DNA of 25,802 nucleotides from Bradyrhizobium sp. (GTDB lineage: Bacteria > Pseudomonadota > Alphaproteobacteria > Rhizobiales > Xanthobacteraceae): the NCBI GenBank assembly GCA_028290165.1, contig JAQGKJ010000394.1:1-25802 (forward strand), in the 5' to 3' direction. Each line of letters begins with the position of its first letter. The first letter of the stretch is position 1. This document shows positions 1 to 8,056 of this stretch, in pieces. Below the pieces are notes generated by a model. It was not told the DNA's origin. It did not search any database and saw only the letters and a list, made by a program, of their open reading frames with translations. The position numbers and the translations under genes are program-made.

Positions 1-1790
1 GTGATCAGATCCTGCACGAGCTTCTGGGAGCCGAAACCGATGGCGATGCCGACGATCCCGGCGCCGGCCAGCAGCGGAGCAATATTGACGCCGAGTTCAC
101 TGAGCGCGGTCAGCGCGACGACGGTGACGATGATCGACAGCAAAGTGGTGCGCAGCATCGGCAGGAAGGTCCGCAGCCGTGCGGCGCGCGCATATCGTCC
201 CTCGCGCGAAAGCCGCACGAGGTGTTGCTCGATGCCAGCATTGGTCACCTCCCAGATGGCGAGCGCGACGACCGCGGCAATGCCGATTGTGACCAACGCG
301 GAAAGCAAGCGTCCTCCGATGTGGTCACTGGAAAACCACCCGGTTGCATCGATACCCCAGACCTCGAGCAGGGCGATCAGGGTAATGACCGCGATCACAC
401 CGGAGACCGTGGCGCGCAGCGCAGGAAGATATCGGTTGGCGCGCGCTTCGAGGCCGGGAAACTGCCGCAAGAACTCCGGGCTGATCCGAAAGATGCGGTC
501 CAGCGCCGTCATCATGGCTACCGACGCGAGCCGGGCAATGGCCAGAACCGCGACGCCGGCGAAGAAATAACGCAACAGCAGCGCGTAGCCGTTTTGTACC
601 TGCAGCGCCCACACCGCCCACAGCCCGAGATTGAGGATAATCGCCACGATGTGCCAGATGTCGGCGAGGCGATTGCGCAGCATCGCGAAAGGTCCGGTCT
701 CGTCCTGCGGCGCACGGATGGCGTCGGCGATGCTGCGGCGGCATTGCAGGATGATGATGACGACGAACAGGTGGACCACGAGCATCATGAGCCTCACCAC
801 GGCCACATAGGCGGGCTGGTAGAGGCCGAGCAGCAGCGCGATGTTGGCAAGCGCTATGCCAAAAACCGTCACCGCAACGATACGCGTCCACCACACATCG
901 AAATACGCGGCCGTCTCATCGCGAATGACGAGCAGGCTCGGCTGGCTCGAGGCTGGCGAGATCACCGCCGCGGTGACATAGAGGATGCTGCTGTAGAGCA
1001 CATAGGCGTTGACCATCGCCAGGATGACCACGCGCGACGTTGGTTCACGGCCGATGTCGGTTGCAAGCAGCAGATTGCCGACGGCGGCGAAACAAATCAC
1101 CGGCAACAGGTCCAGGATCAGTCGGGCGAGCACGTAGGGAAGCCGGAGCGCGAGCTGCCACGCGTTCGCCAAAGTCAGACGCCAGCGGCGCAATTCGCGA
1201 GCGTCACCGATCGACACGGCGTCGCGTTGGGGCGGCGGTTGAAGGTCGGCAGGCTGAAGCGCACGGCGTGGGACGTAGCGGTCGACGGCGGCCAACGGCC
1301 GGCGAACCGCTCGCCGAATGATTCGTTCGGTCACGAACGCGCAAACGATCACCAGCGCGAGCCGCCACGCGGTATCCAGCAGCGTCTGGCGAGCGAACGG
1401 ATCGGTCGCCAACTGAACGAGCCAGCGCCAGATCATCGGAAAATCGGATAGGTTGCGCGCGGCAGCCGCAAGCTGGCCGGATACATCGCCGAACCAGTCC
1501 GAAACCTGGACCAGAAGCTGCACTCCGAGATTGTCGGCCGGCACGGGCGATGGCGCCGCCGGGGTCGACGCTGCGGGTTGCGATGCCTTGGCGATCGTCT
1601 GCAACGTCTGGATCAGCTGCGCGCGCTTGTTGTCGTCCTGCAGGATGTCGAGGGTCTGCTGCGCCTGCGCGGGGGTCGCCGCCGCTGACGCGGGCTGTGG
1701 CGAGGAGCCATGCGCGTCCTGCGATCTTGCTGGATGAGCCAGCAGACATGCCAGCGCAACCAGCATGAATCTTGGATTGGTCTTCAACAT
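1..1790 (-). CDS. MscS-family mechanosensitive channel, YbiO-like (partial, C-terminus outside window)
   Basis: The frame is open without a stop from an ATG at 1790 to the window edge, giving 596 residues. Residues 1-22 form a signal peptide (MLKTNPRFMLVALACLLAHP). An Ala/Pro/Gln-rich periplasmic segment follows, including a stretch resembling the N-terminal domain of E. coli YbiO (TLDILQDDNKRAQLIQTLQ). Many hydrophobic segments come next, and the visible end is the pore-lining helix of MscS channels (LGVNIAPLLAGAG, then GIAIGFGSQKLVQDLI). YbiO-type channels are inner-membrane tension-gated pores that release solutes on hypo-osmotic shock. The beta domain and C-terminal cage are not visible. 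An in-frame TGA lies six codons upstream of the ATG, which fixes the N-terminus to within a TTG codon. It is the last gene seen on this strand and follows the prenyltransferase operon after 171 bases, so it probably has its own promoter. The family call is firm; the YbiO subtype is likely. Confidence 0.9.
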   Translation of the reverse strand, partial: MLKTNPRFMLVALACLLAHPARSQDAHGSSPQPASAAATPAQAQQTLDILQDDNKRAQLIQTLQTIAKASQPAASTPAAPSPVPADNLGVQLLVQVSDWFGDVSGQLAAAARNLSDFPMIWRWLVQLATDPFARQTLLDTAWRLALVIVCAFVTERIIRRAVRRPLAAVDRYVPRRALQPADLQPPPQRDAVSIGDARELRRWRLTLANAWQLALRLPYVLARLILDLLPVICFAAVGNLLLATDIGREPTSRVVILAMVNAYVLYSSILYVTAAVISPASSQPSLLVIRDETAAYFDVWWTRIVAVTVFGIALANIALLLGLYQPAYVAVVRLMMLVVHLFVVIIILQCRRSIADAIRAPQDETGPFAMLRNRLADIWHIVAIILNLGLWAVWALQVQNGYALLLRYFFAGVAVLAIARLASVAMMTALDRIFRISPEFLRQFPGLEARANRYLPALRATVSGVIAVITLIALLEVWGIDATGWFSSDHIGGRLLSALVTIGIAAVVALAIWEVTNAGIEQHLVRLSREGRYARAARLRTFLPMLRTTLLSIIVTVVALTALSELGVNIAPLLAGAGIVGIAIGFGSQKLVQDLI

Positions 1791-1916
1791 CAAAGCAGTG
1801 AGATCTCATCGTCGCCGGAAGACCAATACCTTCAACAAAGGTGCGGCCATAGTTTGGCGTCCGGGTTCCGCTTACGCACGCCAATCACACGTCATAATTC
1901 TATCGTCATGACCGCT

Positions 1917-1936
1917 CGCGGCGTTTGCGGGCCGCG
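1917..1936. terminator. GC-rich hairpin after the prenyltransferase operon
   Basis: The sequence holds a perfect inverted repeat, CGCGGC and GCCGCG, with an 8-base loop. It starts 26 bases past the prenyltransferase stop. There is no T-tract on the minus strand, so it may be a weak or Rho-assisted terminator, or a chance hairpin in GC-rich DNA. The rest of the 1791-1961 gap should hold the channel gene promoter, but I cannot point to clear boxes. Confidence 0.3.
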
Positions 1937-1961
1937 GGGGAGGCGGGAATTTCGCTTGAGG

Positions 1962-2702
1962 CTAAAGCGCGGGCTCGGGAGCGAGTTCAGGACGGAGAGG
2001 CTGCAGGCCGCCGAAGCGCCGTTCGCGGCCATGAAACGAGGCCAGTGCTGCGGCCAGATCTTCGCCGGAGAAATCCGGCCACATCCGTTCGGTGAAATGT
2101 AACTCCGCGTAAGCGCTCTCCCAGAGCAGGAAGTCGGACAACCGCTGCTCGCCGCTGGTGCGGATCACGAGGTCGACGTCGCGAAGCCCGACCTCGCCGG
2201 TAACGAGCTGGGAAAATATCTCGCGGGTCAGATGGCCTGCGCCCGCGGCTTTCGCCGCCGCGTTGAGGATCGCATCGCGGGCCGAGTAATCGACCGCGAT
2301 GCGCAGATGCAGGACATCGCTATTGGCGGTGGCGGCCTCCGCGTGCCCGATGGCCTCGGCGATGCCGGCGGGGAGGCGGTCGCGGCGGCCGATCACGGTG
2401 AGACGCACGCCGTTCTTGACCAGGCTTTCGACCTCGTTGCCGAGATAAAATCGCAGCAGCGCCATCAGCGCCGTGACTTCCGCCTTCGGCCGGCGCCAAT
2501 TGTCGCTGGAGAAAGCATAAAGCGTCAGCGTTCCCACGCCCTGCTTTGGCGCCGCTTCCACGACGCGGCGGATCGCCGCGACGCCGGCTTCGTGCCCGCG
2601 CAGCCGCGACAGCTGCCGTCTTGCCGCCCATCGTCCATTGCCGTCCATGATGATGCCGATATGAAGTCTGGAGTCGAGCCTGGAGGAGACGTCACTTTGC
2701 AT
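1962..2702 (-). CDS. uppS: cis-prenyltransferase, UppS family (second-type paralogue)
   Basis: The 246-residue protein has the UppS/Rer2 fold signatures in order: [10 protein letters not shown] (17-26, with catalytic Asp20 and pyrophosphate-binding residues), RGHEAG (35-40, His37), LYAFSSDNW (61-69), DYSAR (138-142), RTSGEQR (181-187) and YAELHF with Glu200. Such enzymes condense isopentenyl diphosphate onto an allylic diphosphate with cis geometry, making lipid carriers such as undecaprenyl diphosphate at the inner membrane. The usual NYGGR motif is DYSAR here and the usual SSENW is SSDNW. It also sits away from cdsA/dxr/frr, the usual neighbours of housekeeping uppS. It is therefore more likely a specialised paralogue than the essential carrier synthase; product chain length cannot be read from sequence. 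It is the third gene of an operon, 34 bases after the regulator, and a palindrome shared with the operon promoter covers its ATG. Confidence 0.88.
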   Translation of the reverse strand: MQSDVSSRLDSRLHIGIIMDGNGRWAARRQLSRLRGHEAGVAAIRRVVEAAPKQGVGTLTLYAFSSDNWRRPKAEVTALMALLRFYLGNEVESLVKNGVRLTVIGRRDRLPAGIAEAIGHAEAATANSDVLHLRIAVDYSARDAILNAAAKAAGAGHLTREIFSQLVTGEVGLRDVDLVIRTSGEQRLSDFLLWESAYAELHFTERMWPDFSGEDLAAALASFHGRERRFGGLQPLRPELAPEPAL

Positions 2703-2709
2703 TGCAAAG
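2695..2709. promoter_or_regulatory. Palindrome over the prenyltransferase start codon (candidate operator)
   Basis: CTTTGCATTGCAAAG is a perfect palindrome around the single central base at 2702. It covers the ATG of the prenyltransferase gene. It matches the palindrome at 3732-3746 in both half-sites (CTTTG and CAAAG) and in spacing. It is probably bound by the winged-helix protein encoded just upstream; this is inference from the repeated motif. Confidence 0.55.
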
Positions 2710-2736
2710 CTTCCTTCTAAAAAAGGGGAATGAGGA

Positions 2737-3117
2737 TCAGGCGGGAAGGATGCGGAGCTTGGCTGCGGGTGCGTCTTCCCTGCCGGCGGCCTTGGCCGCG
2801 TCGCGCACCAGCCGCTCGAGCACGGCGAGATAGTCGAGAAAGCGGCGGCGGCCGGTTTTCGTCAGGCGGCAGGAGGTGTGCGGCCGGTTGCCTTCATAGC
2901 CTTTTGTCACCTCGACCAATCCTGCTTCCTGCAGCACCTGCAGATGGCGGCTGAGATTGCCGTCCGTGAGTCCGCAGAGCTGCTTGAGATCGGCGAACGC
3001 CAATCCCTTGGGATGTGCCATCAGCGAGGTGAGCAAACCGAGCCTCGCCTTCTCGTGAATCACCCGATCGAGACCGTCATACGAGAACGGCGCCGTGTTC
3101 AATTCAGTCTTCGACAT
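2737..3117 (-). CDS. Winged-helix transcriptional regulator (ArsR/MarR-like)
   Basis: The 126-residue protein is almost entirely one winged helix-turn-helix domain. Helices run over about residues 25-45, the recognition helix is in [16 protein letters not shown] (51-66), and the wing lies around [18 protein letters not shown] (73-90). An Arg/Ala-rich helix (91-113), probably for dimerisation, follows. No metal-binding cysteine pair of the ArsR type is evident. I chose the ATG at 3117 because GGAGA lies six bases upstream of it; an in-frame start at 3135 would add six residues and lacks such a site. The gene overlaps the 3' end of the membrane protein gene by 14 bases and precedes the prenyltransferase gene, so the three are co-transcribed. 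It is the obvious candidate to bind the two CTTTG-N5-CAAAG palindromes of this operon. Its inducer is unknown. Confidence 0.85.
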   Translation of the reverse strand: MSKTELNTAPFSYDGLDRVIHEKARLGLLTSLMAHPKGLAFADLKQLCGLTDGNLSRHLQVLQEAGLVEVTKGYEGNRPHTSCRLTKTGRRRFLDYLAVLERLVRDAAKAAGREDAPAAKLRILPA

Positions 3118-3721
3118 CGGTTTCTCCGGAAGCAAAGTGCAGGATCGCAGCCATCAACAATTGCCCGATGACGAACGGCAGGCCCATGGTCCAGGGCGAC
3201 AGCGCGTGGCTTTGGCTTGCCACTAGCAGCGTCGCAAAGCCCGCCACGAAATACCACGCGCCGCCAAACGCAATCGACCGGGGCAGCGAGCGGACCGACG
3301 CGAACACGCCGAGGCTGACCAGCACCTGCGACAGGCCCGGCAGCATCCACAGCGTTTCGGGTGCGAACTTCCACAGCATCACCGCCAAAAGCGCGCCTGC
3401 GACAGCCGGGGGGAGAAACTGCTCGACGGCCTGATGGATCATGGCGTCCGCAAGACCGGAATGATGCCGGCGCGACCGCGCCAGCATCTCGATCAAGATC
3501 ATGGCGCCCGATACGAGCGCAGCCGCTGCCCAGCCGGAGAAAAAGGTCAGCGGATGACCGGTCGGATCGTTCAGCCACAGAAATTGCACGAGCGCGGTGA
3601 ACAGCGCCAAGCCGCCGGTGGCGGCGAGGGTCGCCGGACCGTAGCCGCGAAACGCCGTGCCGGCAGCAATCTGGCTGCGAATGGCGAAAATGTCGGCCAG
3701 CGCCTTGTCGAGATCGCGCAT
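3104..3721 (-). CDS. Multi-pass membrane protein, first gene of the prenyltransferase operon
   Basis: The protein has 205 residues with a short charged N-terminus (MRDLDKALADIFAIR). Five or six hydrophobic helices follow, at roughly residues 28-50, 60-80, 105-145 (probably two), 150-168 and 175-200. The C-terminus is acidic (SGETDVED). I recognise no catalytic motif. The start is supported by AGGTGAG just upstream of the ATG. Its stop overlaps the start of the regulator gene, so expression is coupled. Co-transcription with a cis-prenyltransferase would fit a role with a polyprenyl lipid, such as handling or sensing it in the membrane, but nothing in the sequence proves that. It is otherwise a protein of unknown function. 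Confidence 0.8.
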   Translation of the reverse strand: MRDLDKALADIFAIRSQIAAGTAFRGYGPATLAATGGLALFTALVQFLWLNDPTGHPLTFFSGWAAAALVSGAMILIEMLARSRRHHSGLADAMIHQAVEQFLPPAVAGALLAVMLWKFAPETLWMLPGLSQVLVSLGVFASVRSLPRSIAFGGAWYFVAGFATLLVASQSHALSPWTMGLPFVIGQLLMAAILHFASGETDVED

Positions 3722-3731
3722 CTCTCACCTA

Positions 3732-3746
3732 AGCTTTGCAATACAA
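3732..3746. promoter_or_regulatory. Palindrome in the promoter of the membrane protein/regulator/UppS operon (candidate operator)
   Basis: CTTTGCAATACAAAG has CTTTG and CAAAG arms around a 5-base spacer. An outer G/C pair (3731/3747) extends the arms to six bases. It lies 11 bases upstream of the first ATG of the operon and overlaps the proposed -10 box. The same half-sites and spacing recur over the prenyltransferase start at 2695-2709, as expected for an autoregulating repressor. Confidence 0.6.
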
Positions 3747-3772
3747 AGCATACGCGACCGCAAAGTAAATGC
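3745..3772 (-). promoter_or_regulatory. Candidate sigma-70 promoter of the membrane protein/regulator/UppS operon
   Basis: Read on the minus strand, TTGCAT (3772-3767) and TATGCT (3750-3745) are separated by 16 bases. The match to consensus is only fair. The position is sensible: 23 bases from the first ATG, with the palindrome 3732-3746 overlapping the -10 box. Confidence 0.4.
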
Positions 3773-3852
3773 AAGCTCCGGCGGTCTGGCGGCCGAGGCG
3801 CATTGATTGTGCAGGTAACGGTCGGGTCTTACGATTCTTGCAAGGAGTCAGC

Positions 3853-3873
3853 GCAATACGCCTTTGGTATTGC
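3853..3873. repeat. Inverted repeat in the divergent intergenic region
   Basis: GCAATAC and GTATTGC form perfect 7-base arms around a 7-base spacer. The repeat lies between the divergent membrane protein gene and exported protein gene, about 100 bases upstream of the latter. It contains a CTTTG half-site like that of the operon palindromes. It could be a further regulator site or a small transcript hairpin. Confidence 0.4.
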
Positions 3874-3974
3874 ACCCCCACGGTGCTGGACGCGGCATCA
3901 CGAATACGTGCTAACCGCCTCGTTTCGGATATGGTTCATTCACGCAGGCGCGACCTCCGGCTGGGGTGCAACGC

Positions 3975-4562
3975 ATGACAACCAAAACGCCGCTGTTGAC
4001 GGGCCGTCGCCTGACCTCGCGCCTCGGGATCGCCGTTTTCATCGCACTCGGTGCGTTGCCGGTCCGCGCAGCGGAGCCGGCTACGGCCGAGCTATTGGAT
4101 GTCTTCACCGCGGCGTGCCTTGCAAAATTCCCGAACGATGCCGATGTCCGGGAATATGCCAAGGAAAAGCAATTCGACGTCATGGCGGACGAGCGGCTGC
4201 ACAGGCTGCTCGGGACCGACCCTGGGCAGGGCTGGATCCAGAACGGCGTACATCGACAATACCTGCTGACGATCGAATATCCGCCCTATCACACCTGCGC
4301 CATTCGCGCGGTGAATGCGAAGACGGAGGATTTCGTCCCCACTTTTTCCGAGCGGATCGGCAGTTGGGCGGCAAGCCAGGCCGGAACCAGCTTGAAGGGG
4401 CCGTCGCAGAAAACAGCAAACATCGGTGGCGTTCCCTCCGAGGTCTACATCTGGGAGCTGGATCGCGGTCAGGGCATTTCTGCCGACACCCTGATGGCGG
4501 TCGTGCCGAGCCCGCCCAATGTGACCGAAGTGCGCCTCGTGCATGGCGTCGGCAATCGCTGA
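3975..4562 (+). CDS. Exported protein of unknown function
   Basis: The 195-residue protein begins with a positively charged stretch and a hydrophobic segment ending at VRAAEP, a typical signal peptide with cleavage near residues 32-36 (AlaXAla-like). The mature part is soluble, with two cysteines (in FTAACLAKF and YHTCAIRA) that could form a disulfide in the periplasm. I do not recognise the family. The start is the ATG at 3975; a GTG nine bases upstream in the same frame is possible, and neither has a strong ribosome site. It is transcribed away from the prenyltransferase operon and is followed 92 bases later by the M29 peptidase gene. That gap has weak promoter-like boxes (TTGATC at 4593, TAATAG at 4617), so the two genes need not form an operon. 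Confidence 0.7.
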   Translation: MTTKTPLLTGRRLTSRLGIAVFIALGALPVRAAEPATAELLDVFTAACLAKFPNDADVREYAKEKQFDVMADERLHRLLGTDPGQGWIQNGVHRQYLLTIEYPPYHTCAIRAVNAKTEDFVPTFSERIGSWAASQAGTSLKGPSQKTANIGGVPSEVYIWELDRGQGISADTLMAVVPSPPNVTEVRLVHGVGNR

Positions 4563-4654
4563 AGGCGGAGCGCAGCCAAACGACGGATGATCTTGATCTG
4601 CCGGCCATTAGACACTTAATAGACGCGTACCCACGAACAACAGGTTGAACTTTT

Positions 4655-5911
4655 ATGACCGTACAAGAGCGCAACGGCGCGGCACTGATCGATCCCGTCA
4701 AACTCGACCGTCTCGCCGAGGTCGCCATCAAGGTTGGGCTGAGCCTGCAGCCGGGACAGGACGTGCTGCTGACCGCACCCACTGCCGCGCTCCCGCTGGT
4801 ACGAAAAGTTGCCGAACATGCCTACCGCGCCGGCGCCGGTCTGGTGACGCCTATCCTGTCCGACGAGGCGGTCACGCTGTCGCGCTATCAGTTCGGTGCG
4901 GACGACGGCTTCGACCGCGCCGCCGGCTGGCTTTATGACGGAATATCAAAGGCGTTTTCCGCCAACACCGCGCGGCTTGCCATCGTCGGCGAAAATCCGA
5001 TGCTGTTGGCGAGCGAAGATCCGGCCAAGGTCGCGCGCGCCAGCAAGGCCAATTCAATCGCCTATCAGCCGGCCCTGCAAAAGATCGCCAATTTTGACAT
5101 CAATTGGAATATCATCGCCTATCCAAGCCCGTCCTGGGCGAAGCAGGTTTTTGCCGGCGACGAAGAGGATGTCGCGGTGGCAAAGCTTGCGGACGCGATC
5201 TTTGCGGCCTCGCGCGTGGATAATGATGACGCCATAGCGGCGTGGCAGAAACACAACGCCACGCTGCGCAGCCGGACCGACTGGCTGAACGAGCAGCGAT
5301 TTAGCGCGCTGCATTATTCCGGACCCGGCACCGACCTGACGATCGGGCTCGCCGACGGTCACGAATGGGTAGGCGGCGCCTCCACCGCCAGGAACGGCAT
5401 CACCTGCAATCCGAATATTCCAACCGAGGAAGTCTTCACGACCCCGCATGCAAGGCGGGTGAGCGGGCATGTCGTCAGCACCAAGCCGCTGTCCTATCAG
5501 GGCTCGCTGATCGACGGCATCACCGTGTGGTTCGAGGAAGGCCGCATCGTCGAGGCTAAGGCCACGCGCGGCAGAGAGGTCCTCAACAAGGTCTTGGAAA
5601 CCGACGAGGGTTCGCGGCGGCTCGGCGAAGTGGCGCTGGTGCCGCATTCCTCGCCGATCTCGAAGAGCGGGCTATTGTTCTTCAACACGCTGTTCGATGA
5701 GAACGCCGCCAGTCACATCGCGCTCGGCCAGTGCTATTCGAAATGTTTTGTCAACGGCGACAGGCTGACGCCGGAGCAGATCGCGGCGCAGGGCGGCAAC
5801 AAGAGCCTGATCCATATCGACTGGATGATCGGCTCGGACAAGATCGACATCGATGGTGTCCACTCCGACGGCAGCCGCGTGCCGGTTTTCCGCAAGGGCG
5901 AGTGGGCCTGA
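4655..5911 (+). CDS. M29 family metallo-aminopeptidase (AmpS/AmpT type)
   Basis: The 418-residue protein spans the usual length of M29 enzymes (AmpS, AmpT, PepS), which remove N-terminal residues from short peptides using two metal ions. The predicted ligands are all visible with the expected spacing: Glu258 or Glu259 in NIPTEEVFTTP, Glu325 in GEVALVP, His354 in AASHIALG, and His387 with Asp389 in HIDWMIGS. There is no signal peptide, so the enzyme acts in the cytoplasm. The C-terminal IDWMIGSDKIDIDG block is family-typical. The ATG at 4655 starts a standard N-terminus. The gene ends 6 bases from the stop of the convergent M24 peptidase gene, so its terminator must lie within that gene or be absent. 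Its position beside a peptide-hydrolysis operon suggests a shared role in peptide use. Confidence 0.92.
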   Translation: MTVQERNGAALIDPVKLDRLAEVAIKVGLSLQPGQDVLLTAPTAALPLVRKVAEHAYRAGAGLVTPILSDEAVTLSRYQFGADDGFDRAAGWLYDGISKAFSANTARLAIVGENPMLLASEDPAKVARASKANSIAYQPALQKIANFDINWNIIAYPSPSWAKQVFAGDEEDVAVAKLADAIFAASRVDNDDAIAAWQKHNATLRSRTDWLNEQRFSALHYSGPGTDLTIGLADGHEWVGGASTARNGITCNPNIPTEEVFTTPHARRVSGHVVSTKPLSYQGSLIDGITVWFEEGRIVEAKATRGREVLNKVLETDEGSRRLGEVALVPHSSPISKSGLLFFNTLFDENAASHIALGQCYSKCFVNGDRLTPEQIAAQGGNKSLIHIDWMIGSDKIDIDGVHSDGSRVPVFRKGEWA

Positions 5912-5917
5912 GGTTCG

Positions 5918-7135
5918 TTATTTCTCCAGGCCAAACGGGTCATCGACCGAATGGGCCGGCTGGGTGAACCAGCGGGCGCCGGTTTCGGTGATGACCATGT
6001 GGTCTTCGAGGCGGACGCCGAATTCGCCGTAGATGCAGATGGTCGGCTCGTTCGAAAACGTCATGCCGGGCTTGAGCACGGTCTTGTCGCCCTTCACGAG
6101 ATAGGGCCATTCGTGCACGTCGAGGCCGATGCCGTGGCCGGTGCGGTGTGGCAGGCCGGGTGTGGCATAGCCGGGGCCGAAGCCGGCGCCGTTGATGACG
6201 CCACGCGCGGCGACGTCGATGTCCTCGCAGCGGTTGCCGGGTTTGGCGGCAGCAAAGCCCGCGGCCTGCGCGGCTTTCTCCAGGTTCCAGACCTCGCGCT
6301 GGCGCTTGCTCGGTTCGCCGAACACATAGGAGCGCGTGATGTCGGAGAGATAGCCGTCGACCGGCGCGCCGGTGTCGATCAGGATCATGTCGCCGTCCTT
6401 GAGCGTCTGCGGATAGGGCACACCGTGCGGATACGCTGTGGCCTCGCCGAACAGCACCGCGTTGAAAGGCGGATCGCCTTCCGAGCCCAGCTTGCGGTGC
6501 GCGGCGGTAATGAATGCCTGCACTTCCGTGGTGGTGATGCCTTCGCGCATGATGCGGGCGGCGGCCTTGTGGGCTTCGAGCGTGATGTTCTTGGCGGTCT
6601 GCATCAGCGCCAGTTCCTGCTCAGACTTGATCATTCGGCAACCGGCGGTGACGTCGATGGAGTTGATGAAGGTGTAGGCGTTGCCGGCCCGGCGCAGTCC
6701 GTCGAACGTGAAAAACGGCGTTGCCTCATCGACGGCGATCGTGCCGCTCGGATAGCCCAATGTACGCACGGTCTCGGTTACGGTTGCGGTCGGATCCTCG
6801 TCCTCCTCCCAGACCGCGATCTTGTCGCCGAACGCGATCATGGTCTTGAGTTTCTCGACCTCGAATGCGGGAGAGATATAGACAATCTCGCCTCTGGCCG
6901 GCAGGACCGCGCTGTGCATGCGTTCGGTGCGGCGGAACTTCAATCCGGTGAAATAAGTCATGCTGGAGGAGACATCGAGATAGAGCGCGTCGATGCCCTT
7001 CTCGCGCATGATCGCCTGGGCGCGGGCGATGCGCGCCACGCGCTCATCGACGCCAATCGGCGGCACGTCGCCGCGCATGTTCTTCATGGCGGCGAACTCC
7101 GCCTCCGCAGTCGAACCGCCGATACCAACCGTCAT
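5918..7135 (-). CDS. M24B family Xaa-Pro peptidase (prolidase/aminopeptidase P type)
   Basis: The 405-residue protein has a creatinase-like N-terminal domain (about 30-165) and a pita-bread catalytic domain. The five dimetal ligands are present: Asp254 in ILIDTGAP, Asp265 in YLSDITRSY, His334 in RTGHGIGLDVHEWP, Glu363 in SNEPTI and Glu377 in RLEDHM. M24B enzymes cleave Xaa-Pro bonds, either in dipeptides or at peptide N-termini; some relatives act on creatine-like or dimethylsulfoniopropionate-like substrates, so the exact substrate is open. No signal peptide is present. It is the last gene of the importer operon, 19 bases after the permease stop, with AGGG upstream of the ATG. Being transcribed with an importer and two dipeptidase-like amidohydrolases suggests it acts on the imported compound. 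Confidence 0.92.
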   Translation of the reverse strand: MTVGIGGSTAEAEFAAMKNMRGDVPPIGVDERVARIARAQAIMREKGIDALYLDVSSSMTYFTGLKFRRTERMHSAVLPARGEIVYISPAFEVEKLKTMIAFGDKIAVWEEDEDPTATVTETVRTLGYPSGTIAVDEATPFFTFDGLRRAGNAYTFINSIDVTAGCRMIKSEQELALMQTAKNITLEAHKAAARIMREGITTTEVQAFITAAHRKLGSEGDPPFNAVLFGEATAYPHGVPYPQTLKDGDMILIDTGAPVDGYLSDITRSYVFGEPSKRQREVWNLEKAAQAAGFAAAKPGNRCEDIDVAARGVINGAGFGPGYATPGLPHRTGHGIGLDVHEWPYLVKGDKTVLKPGMTFSNEPTICIYGEFGVRLEDHMVITETGARWFTQPAHSVDDPFGLEK

Positions 7136-7154
7136 ACGTAGGCCCTTTCAATTG

Positions 7155-8039
7155 TCATCGCCGAAACCGGCGCTGTATCAGGATATTTGCCGTTGCCGTC
7201 AGCCCCAAAGTTGCGGTCATCAGGACGAACGCGACGGAAGCGCCGAACGGCCAGTTGTTGAGCTGGAACTGTCCATAGATCAGGGGCCCCATCATCCTGA
7301 ACTTGGGGCCGCCGAGCAAAACGGGTGTCGCATAGGCGTTCATGCCGAGGATGAAGGTCAGGATGGTACCGGCGAGGATGCCCGGCAACGACAACGGCAG
7401 CAGCACGCGACGGAACATCGTCATCGGCCCGGCGCCGAGACTGAAGGCGGCCTCCTCGACGTTGCGATTGATGCCTTCGATCACGCTCTGCAACGTCAGC
7501 ACCATATAGGGCAGATTGACGGCGATGATGCCGGCAACGACGGCGCCCTCGGTATACATGATCTGCAGCGGCTCGTGGATCGCGCCGAACTGCATCAAGG
7601 TCACGTTGAGAAAGCCCCTGGAGCCGAACACGGTCATCCACCCGGCCGCGCGCACGGCGTTGCCGACGAACAGCGGCAGCACCACCAGCATGATCAGCAC
7701 GTTCTTGAACCGCGACTGGGTGCGAGCAAGCACGTAGGCCAGCGGCAAACCCATCACCAGGCAGGTGACGGTACAGAGCGCGGCGACCCGCAGCGTCGTC
7801 CACAGCACGCCGGTATAATAGGGATCGGCGAAGAATTTGACGTAATTGTCGAGCGAGAACGACTCCACCATCATGCGCCGCGGTTCGAAATGATTGAAGC
7901 TGTAGCGGAACAGGATCGCCAGCGGCACCAGCAGGCCGGTGGCCACGAACACCGTCGCCGGCCCGACCAGCGTCGTGGCCGAGAGCAACGAGGTAGGCGT
8001 CTCGTCTGACTGGAACTGCGCTGGACCGGTGGCGGCCAT
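7155..8039 (-). CDS. ABC importer permease, PotB-like
   Basis: The 294-residue inner-membrane protein has about six transmembrane helices and the binding-protein-dependent permease motif EEAAFSLGAG followed by VLLPLSLPGI, which docks on the ATPase. It belongs to the PotB/PhnU-like group that imports polyamines, opines, aminophosphonates or peptide-like cations. The N-terminal 25 residues are polar and cytoplasmic. It pairs with the PotC-like permease at 10196-11026. The unusual order, permease-ATPase-binding protein-permease, is shared by many rhizobial PotABCD-like operons. It starts 17 bases after the binding-protein stop. Substrate cannot be deduced from the permease itself. Confidence 0.93.
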   Translation of the reverse strand: MAATGPAQFQSDETPTSLLSATTLVGPATVFVATGLLVPLAILFRYSFNHFEPRRMMVESFSLDNYVKFFADPYYTGVLWTTLRVAALCTVTCLVMGLPLAYVLARTQSRFKNVLIMLVVLPLFVGNAVRAAGWMTVFGSRGFLNVTLMQFGAIHEPLQIMYTEGAVVAGIIAVNLPYMVLTLQSVIEGINRNVEEAAFSLGAGPMTMFRRVLLPLSLPGILAGTILTFILGMNAYATPVLLGGPKFRMMGPLIYGQFQLNNWPFGASVAFVLMTATLGLTATANILIQRRFRR

Positions 8040-8056
8040 CGGTGGCTAAAGTCCGC

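Noticed and set aside
222..1451. Long open frame on the plus strand (409 codons) opposite the MscS channel gene.
   Set aside because: The minus-strand frame encodes a full MscS-type protein with signal peptide and pore helix. The plus-strand product is rich in Asp, His, Arg and Gln, as expected from antisense reading of GC-rich coding DNA.
5951..7141. Long plus-strand frame (396 codons) opposite the M24 peptidase gene.
   Set aside because: All M24 metal ligands lie on the minus strand. The plus frame has no recognisable domain and is a codon-bias shadow.
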